DNA of 44,059 nt from JAOABC01 sp041287495 (GTDB lineage: Bacteria > Aquificota > Aquificia > Aquificales > Hydrogenothermaceae), in the NCBI GenBank assembly GCA_041287495.1, contig JBEULE010000020.1:1-44059 (forward strand), given 5' to 3'. Below, piece by piece: positions 40,460 to 44,059 of this stretch; the first letter of the stretch is position 1; each line of letters opens with the position of its first letter. The translations under genes and the position numbers were made by a program. The notes below the pieces were generated by a model. That model was given only the letters and a program-made list of their open reading frames with translations. It was not told the DNA's origin and did not search any database.

Positions 40460-41812
40460 CTACTCACTCCTAAGAATCTCCTTTATCTGAGATAAATTTT
40501 TAATATTCTCTACTTTAATATCATCTTGATTTAAAACTTTAACTGAAGCAAAAACTCTCTTTAAGCCCATTTTTTTACACTCTTTTATTCTTAAATCAGA
40601 AAAGTAAACACCCCTAACCTCTCCGGTAAGTCCTACTTCTCCAAAAAATGCAGTATCAGAAGGAACTGAAATATTTCTGTATGAAGAGTATATAGCAACA
40701 GCCAACGGTAAATCAACAGCTGGGTCATCAATCTCAATACCACCTACCACATTGATAAATATATCTTTATCTTTTAGATTTACTTTAAGTTCCCTTTCCA
40801 TAACTGCTGTTATGATGGAAAGTTTATTTAGGTCTATACCTTGAGACCTTCTCTGTGGAACAGGGTAGAAAGTCCTTGAAACGAGAGCCTGTATTTCTAC
40901 AAGTATCGGTTTAGAACCTTCTGTGTAAGGGAAAATTACACTTCCGGACTTTCCCTGAGGTTTTTCTGATAAAAAATATGAAGATGGATCTAAAACTTCT
41001 TCCATTCCTTTATCTGTCATACTAAAAACTGCTATTTCTCCAGCAGAACCAAATCTATTTTTTACAATTTTCAGTATCCTGTATCCATACCCTTTTTCAC
41101 CTTCAAACTGGGCTACAGTATCAACAAGATGTTCAAGAACCTTTGGCCCTGCTATTGCACCTTCTTTATTTACCTGACCTACAATAACAGATATTAAACC
41201 TTTCGATTTTGAAAATTCTGTGATTTTATTAGCTACATACTTTACCTGAGATATAGAACCTGCCACAGATTCCAGATATTGAGAATATATTGTCTGTATT
41301 GAGTCAAAAACTACAAACTCTGGCTTTAAATTATCTATAACTTCAAGGATACTCTCCAAGTTTATATCCGATAGGACGTATAGATTCTGCTGAGAAACAC
41401 CTATTCTCTTTGCTCTTATACTTATCTGATACTCAGATTCCTCACCGGATACATATAGAACCTTTCTATTCTGAGCTATATTTGAAGAAACTTTTAGTAG
41501 TAATGTTGATTTACCTATTCCCGGTTCTCCGGAGATAAGGATAACCTGTCCCTCAACAAACCCTCCACCAAAAGCTTCATCAAGATTTTTATAACCTGTT
41601 GACAATCTTTGAAAACTTTCTTTTGTTTTTATCTGTGTTATCGGTGTAGGTTTGGACTTAGAATGAAAGTTTTCTGATTTTGAGAAAACAGTCTCTATCT
41701 CTTCTGTTATAGTGTTGTATGCACCACAGTTTGAACATCTTCCAGACCAAGTCGGAAACTTTGAACCACACTCATTACATACATAAACTGTCTTCTGTTT
41801 TACTTTCTTCAA
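40460..41812 (-). CDS. radA: DNA repair protein RadA
   Basis: RecA-like hexameric helicase that promotes branch migration in recombination. 450 aa. The N-terminal zinc finger is CNECGSKFPTWSGRCSNCG (Cys12/15 and 26/29). Walker A is GEPGIGKST near 95-103, the RadA-specific KNRFG motif is near 251-255, and a Lon-protease-like C-terminal domain runs from about 290. The start is a TTG at 41812 about 9 nt after GGGAGAG; no in-frame ATG occurs before the zinc finger. Confidence 0.96.
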   Translation of the reverse strand: MKKVKQKTVYVCNECGSKFPTWSGRCSNCGAYNTITEEIETVFSKSENFHSKSKPTPITQIKTKESFQRLSTGYKNLDEAFGGGFVEGQVILISGEPGIGKSTLLLKVSSNIAQNRKVLYVSGEESEYQISIRAKRIGVSQQNLYVLSDINLESILEVIDNLKPEFVVFDSIQTIYSQYLESVAGSISQVKYVANKITEFSKSKGLISVIVGQVNKEGAIAGPKVLEHLVDTVAQFEGEKGYGYRILKIVKNRFGSAGEIAVFSMTDKGMEEVLDPSSYFLSEKPQGKSGSVIFPYTEGSKPILVEIQALVSRTFYPVPQRRSQGIDLNKLSIITAVMERELKVNLKDKDIFINVVGGIEIDDPAVDLPLAVAIYSSYRNISVPSDTAFFGEVGLTGEVRGVYFSDLRIKECKKMGLKRVFASVKVLNQDDIKVENIKNLSQIKEILRSE

Positions 41813-41855
41813 TATAAACTACTCTCCCAAAACTGATAATCAAATAAATAACAAT

Positions 41856-42311
41856 CTATTGAGATTTATCAAAATTTAACTTCCATTTTTCTGCTTCTTT
41901 TTTTGCTATCTTATCGCATTCCTCGTTTAATGAGTCATTGTTATGACCTTTTACCCATATTGGGTTTAGTTTATGAATCTTCCTCAATCTGTCAAGTTCC
42001 TGCCAGAGGTCCTTGTTTTTTATTTCTTCATTTTTTGAAGTTTTCCATCCTTTTTTTATCCAGTTATCAAGCCACTCCTTTAACCCTTTAACTACATGCT
42101 CAGAATCTGTATAAAGTTCTACTTCACATGGTTCTTTTAAAGCTTGTAGAGATTTTACTACAGCTGTAAGTTCCATTCTATTGTTTGTGGAATAAGGCTC
42201 TCCTCCAGAAATTATCTTTCTTTTACCATTGTATATCAGTATACCACACCAACCTCCAGGTCCCGGATTTCCCAAAGATGAGCCATCAGTATATATAACA
42301 ACCTTTTTCAT
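41856..42311 (-). CDS. rnhA: Ribonuclease HI
   Basis: Degrades RNA in RNA-DNA hybrids. 151 aa. The catalytic set is complete: Asp9 (IYTDGSSLGNPG), Glu47 (NNRMELTA), Asp69 (YTDSEHV) and Asp133, with His123 in WVKGHNND. The basic protrusion (WIKKGWKTSKNEEIKNKDLW) that grips the substrate is present. It lies between tonB and radA on the same strand with 23- and 43-bp gaps. Confidence 0.96.
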   Translation of the reverse strand: MKKVVIYTDGSSLGNPGPGGWCGILIYNGKRKIISGGEPYSTNNRMELTAVVKSLQALKEPCEVELYTDSEHVVKGLKEWLDNWIKKGWKTSKNEEIKNKDLWQELDRLRKIHKLNPIWVKGHNNDSLNEECDKIAKKEAEKWKLNFDKSQ

Positions 42312-42334
42312 ACTACTTTACATCCTTTGAAAAA

Positions 42335-43162
42335 TTACATATATATTATTTGGAAGACTATCGGAATTTCAACGGTGATTTTCTTCGGAGGCTTTTTCAG
42401 AGGCTGTAGTTTTTTAAGTATATCTATAGCTCCTTTATCAAGAACATTATAGCCACTTCCCTCCACTATAACTATTGAGTTTTCATCAATCGTTCCATCT
42501 TCATTTATTGTTACACGGACAACGACTTCTCCCTCTATCTTTAATCTTTTAGCTATGGGAGGATACAGATCTCTCTCCCTTGCCTGTTGGTTTAACCATC
42601 TTATTAAATCTTTAAGATAACCATTTATATCTTCTTCTTTTTTTGGCGGCGTTTTAAATTGGTCTGGTCTTCCTGCAGATAAATCTATTTTCTGTTTAGG
42701 AGATGACTCTACCGGTTGTTGGTTTTTGACTATTGAATTTGTAGCTGTTTCACTTTCTGATTTAGTAGTAGGTTCCTGTTGCTGTGGTTCAGTTGTAACT
42801 TTAGTATTTTGTTCCGCTTGTGATTCAGGTTTTGCAACTGGTTTTATTTCAGGTTTTGTTTCCGGCTTTGGAGCTGGTTCTAACTTTGGTTTAGGAATTG
42901 GTTTTGGCTCTGGTTTTGGAGGTGGTTTTTCTGGCTCTTTAACAACAGGTTCTCTTTCCTGTTTTTCTTTCTTTTCTACTTTTTCGGGATTGATAAAGGG
43001 TTTCTGTGTTAGATTTTCTGTATCAAGGGATATCGTTATTATCTTCTCTTTCGGAGGTTTAGGTTTAAGATTTATAAAGTAAAAGATAGAAAATATAGAT
43101 ATATGAAAGATAATAGAAACTAAAAATGAAAACCATAAAATCCTTCTTTCATTTTTAAACAT
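42335..43162 (-). CDS. tonB: TonB energy-transducing protein
   Basis: 275-aa periplasm-spanning protein that passes ExbBD-derived energy to outer-membrane receptors. An N-terminal anchor lies near 7-30. A long rigid Pro/Lys/Glu-rich linker follows (many KP, EP and PKPE repeats, about 50-130). The C-terminal TonB domain (about 190-275) has EGEVVVRVTINEDGTIDENSIVIV and ends in PIVFQIIYM. I prefer the ATG at 43162 over a GTG one codon earlier. The gene overlaps or abuts exbD (TAGTGATG). The presence of TonB shows a diderm envelope. Confidence 0.9.
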   Translation of the reverse strand: MFKNERRILWFSFLVSIIFHISIFSIFYFINLKPKPPKEKIITISLDTENLTQKPFINPEKVEKKEKQEREPVVKEPEKPPPKPEPKPIPKPKLEPAPKPETKPEIKPVAKPESQAEQNTKVTTEPQQQEPTTKSESETATNSIVKNQQPVESSPKQKIDLSAGRPDQFKTPPKKEEDINGYLKDLIRWLNQQARERDLYPPIAKRLKIEGEVVVRVTINEDGTIDENSIVIVEGSGYNVLDKGAIDILKKLQPLKKPPKKITVEIPIVFQIIYM

Positions 43163-43164
43163 CA

Positions 43165-43563
43165 CTACTCTTTTTTTGTTTGAACTATATACTTAGATAG
43201 TCCTACTTGCCTACAAACATCTATAACAGATACAACATCTTGAAAAATAACATCTTTTTCAGACTTCAAAACTACCACTTTATCCGGGTCTGCTATCTGT
43301 TTTAGTTTCATCTCAAGGGTAGGTATATCAACTTTACTTCCCTCAAAGAATATTCCATCTTTTTTAATAACTATCTCTATATTGTTTTTAAGTTGTTTTG
43401 CCGGCTCTGAGGTTTTTGCTTTTGGAAGGTCTAATGGAATTTTTCCCTCTACTATAAATGTAGCTGTAGCTAAAAATATAATCAAAATAACTAATATAAT
43501 ATCAACAAAAGGGGTCATATTTATTTCAGATATCTCTTTCTCTTCTCTATCTATCAATTTCAT
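43165..43563 (-). CDS. exbD: Biopolymer transport protein ExbD
   Basis: 132-aa partner of ExbB. One membrane helix near 17-38 contains the proton-path aspartate in NMTPFVDIILVILIIFL (Asp22), and a periplasmic domain follows, ending DVCRQVGLSKYIVQT. The single helix and length are standard. It lies 3 bp after exbB and is followed at once by tonB, so a cognate three-gene energiser. Confidence 0.95.
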   Translation of the reverse strand: MKLIDREEKEISEINMTPFVDIILVILIIFLATATFIVEGKIPLDLPKAKTSEPAKQLKNNIEIVIKKDGIFFEGSKVDIPTLEMKLKQIADPDKVVVLKSEKDVIFQDVVSVIDVCRQVGLSKYIVQTKKE

Positions 43564-43566
43564 TTT

Positions 43567-44031
43567 CTACTCCTGTGTTTGAATTGGTAATCCTTTTTTT
43601 GATTCATAAATTAAAAGAAGAGTTTTTATCTTTCGGACAAAGTAGTTGTAAGCAATAACAGAAGGTATAGCTACGAAAAGTCCCATTGCTGTTGCAACGA
43701 GAGCTTCCGATATTCCTGTCATAACAACTCTAACTCCAAATTCTGTGGAAGTTCCCAAACTGTGAAAAGCTTTTATAACTCCTAAAACAGTCCCAAAAAG
43801 TCCTATAAAAGGAGCATTATTTCCAAAAGTGGCAAGTATCCCTAATCTCTTTTCAAGAAGCAACTTCAAGGTAAGAGGGTCATAAGAGGTCAGATTTGCC
43901 TCTATCTGTTTTATTGTCAAATATCTCTCAACAATTATAGCAACCATAACTATACTCATAAAGAGAAGAAGATACAGAACTGGGTCTCCACCTATAAGGG
44001 CTATTTTTAAAAACATCTCTGTTAGATTCAT
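43567..44031 (-). CDS. exbB: Biopolymer transport protein ExbB (short form)
   Basis: 154-aa channel subunit of the Ton motor, shorter than the roughly 220-240 aa proteobacterial form and similar to the compact type. Three membrane helices are visible: about 16-36, 76-96 (APFIGLFGTVLGVIKAF, the family signature) and 115-136 (ALVATAMGLFVAIPSVIAYN). The cytoplasmic loop between helices 1 and 2 is reduced. GGGGGTT lies about 8 nt before the ATG. It is the first gene of the exbB-exbD-tonB block at the window edge. Confidence 0.93.
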   Translation of the reverse strand: MNLTEMFLKIALIGGDPVLYLLLFMSIVMVAIIVERYLTIKQIEANLTSYDPLTLKLLLEKRLGILATFGNNAPFIGLFGTVLGVIKAFHSLGTSTEFGVRVVMTGISEALVATAMGLFVAIPSVIAYNYFVRKIKTLLLIYESKKGLPIQTQE

Positions 44032-44059
44032 TTTAATTTAACCCCCAAATCTCAGTAAA

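Noticed and set aside
42726..43082. 118-codon Gly/Ser-rich open frame antisense to tonB
   Set aside because: It is the mirror of the Pro/Lys/Glu repeat codons of TonB; no ribosome binding site and low-complexity composition.
1..44059. CRISPR array, insertion sequence, prophage or integration site
   Set aside because: No direct-repeat/spacer pattern, transposase, integrase or terminal inverted repeats seen; base composition looks even across the window.

Overview
The window is one gene-dense, AT-rich bacterial chromosome segment of about 44 kb. It holds roughly 55 genes on both strands, mostly short operons with 1-17 bp overlaps, and no tRNA, rRNA, CRISPR array or insertion sequence that I can see. 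Frequent ATA/AGA codons, a fused NuoCD, a glycine-cleavage H protein, a FlgM-type anti-sigma factor, an ArsC/ArsB pair and a MidA-type methyltransferase fit a thermophilic chemolithotroph of the Aquificota. The low GC suggests the Hydrogenothermaceae (Sulfurihydrogenibium-like). That placement is inferred from style and gene content, not from a search.

Layout: 1-3199 (+) holds clpX (5' truncated by the window edge), engB, rplU, rpmA and an EpmA-type lysyl-tRNA synthetase paralogue. 3196-9094 holds ftsY (-), a Tim44-domain protein (+) and a minus-strand block nuoCD-nuoI-midA-membrane protein. 9198-9441 is a small frameshifted Cys-rich reading frame. 9535-12662 (+) is gcvH, a double-ACT protein, def, tlyA and a LysR regulator. 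12624-14363 (-) is arsC-arsB. 14418-18864 has a MagIII-like glycosylase (+), then guaB, a small helical protein, pgk and suhB (-). 18999-23701 (+) is thrC, a MoaD-like sulfur carrier, a NIL-domain protein, a Ppx/GppA phosphatase and uvrB. 23698-26403 has a 54-aa lysine-rich protein (-), a tandem DUF86/HEPN-like protein (+), and rlmN-ruvA (-). 26468-28668 (+) is an FAH-family hydrolase and an ArnT/PMT-like glycosyltransferase. 28654-31016 (-) is rph, purA and a small membrane protein. proS (+) and ychF (-) converge on a 130-bp spacer carrying what looks like the remnant of a PilB/GspE secretion ATPase. 34383-36436 (+) is an AEC transporter and a cysteine desulfurase. flgM (-) and tsaB (+) diverge from overlapping promoters. 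37267-44031 (-) is a long run exbB-exbD-tonB-rnhA-radA-NYN-elbB-nnr-tadA.

How the genes work together: most are housekeeping, covering translation and ribosome biogenesis, protein export, DNA repair, purine synthesis, glycolysis and metabolite repair. More specific pairings are a complex I fragment with its probable assembly methyltransferase, an arsenate reductase with an arsenite permease, a threonine synthase with a ubiquitin-like sulfur carrier and a NIL protein (possible protein-thiocarboxylate sulfur transfer to an amino acid), and the ExbBD-TonB energiser.

Points most worth a second look: the thrC/MoaD/NIL cluster with its AGGRG tail; the doubled DUF86 protein that has lost the HEPN histidine in both halves; the PilB/GspE relic; midA next to nuoCD with the expected target arginine retained; the frameshifted Cys-rich ORF; a sigma-28-type promoter in front of flgM; two apparently leaderless genes; and the nearly universal overlap of convergent gene ends.
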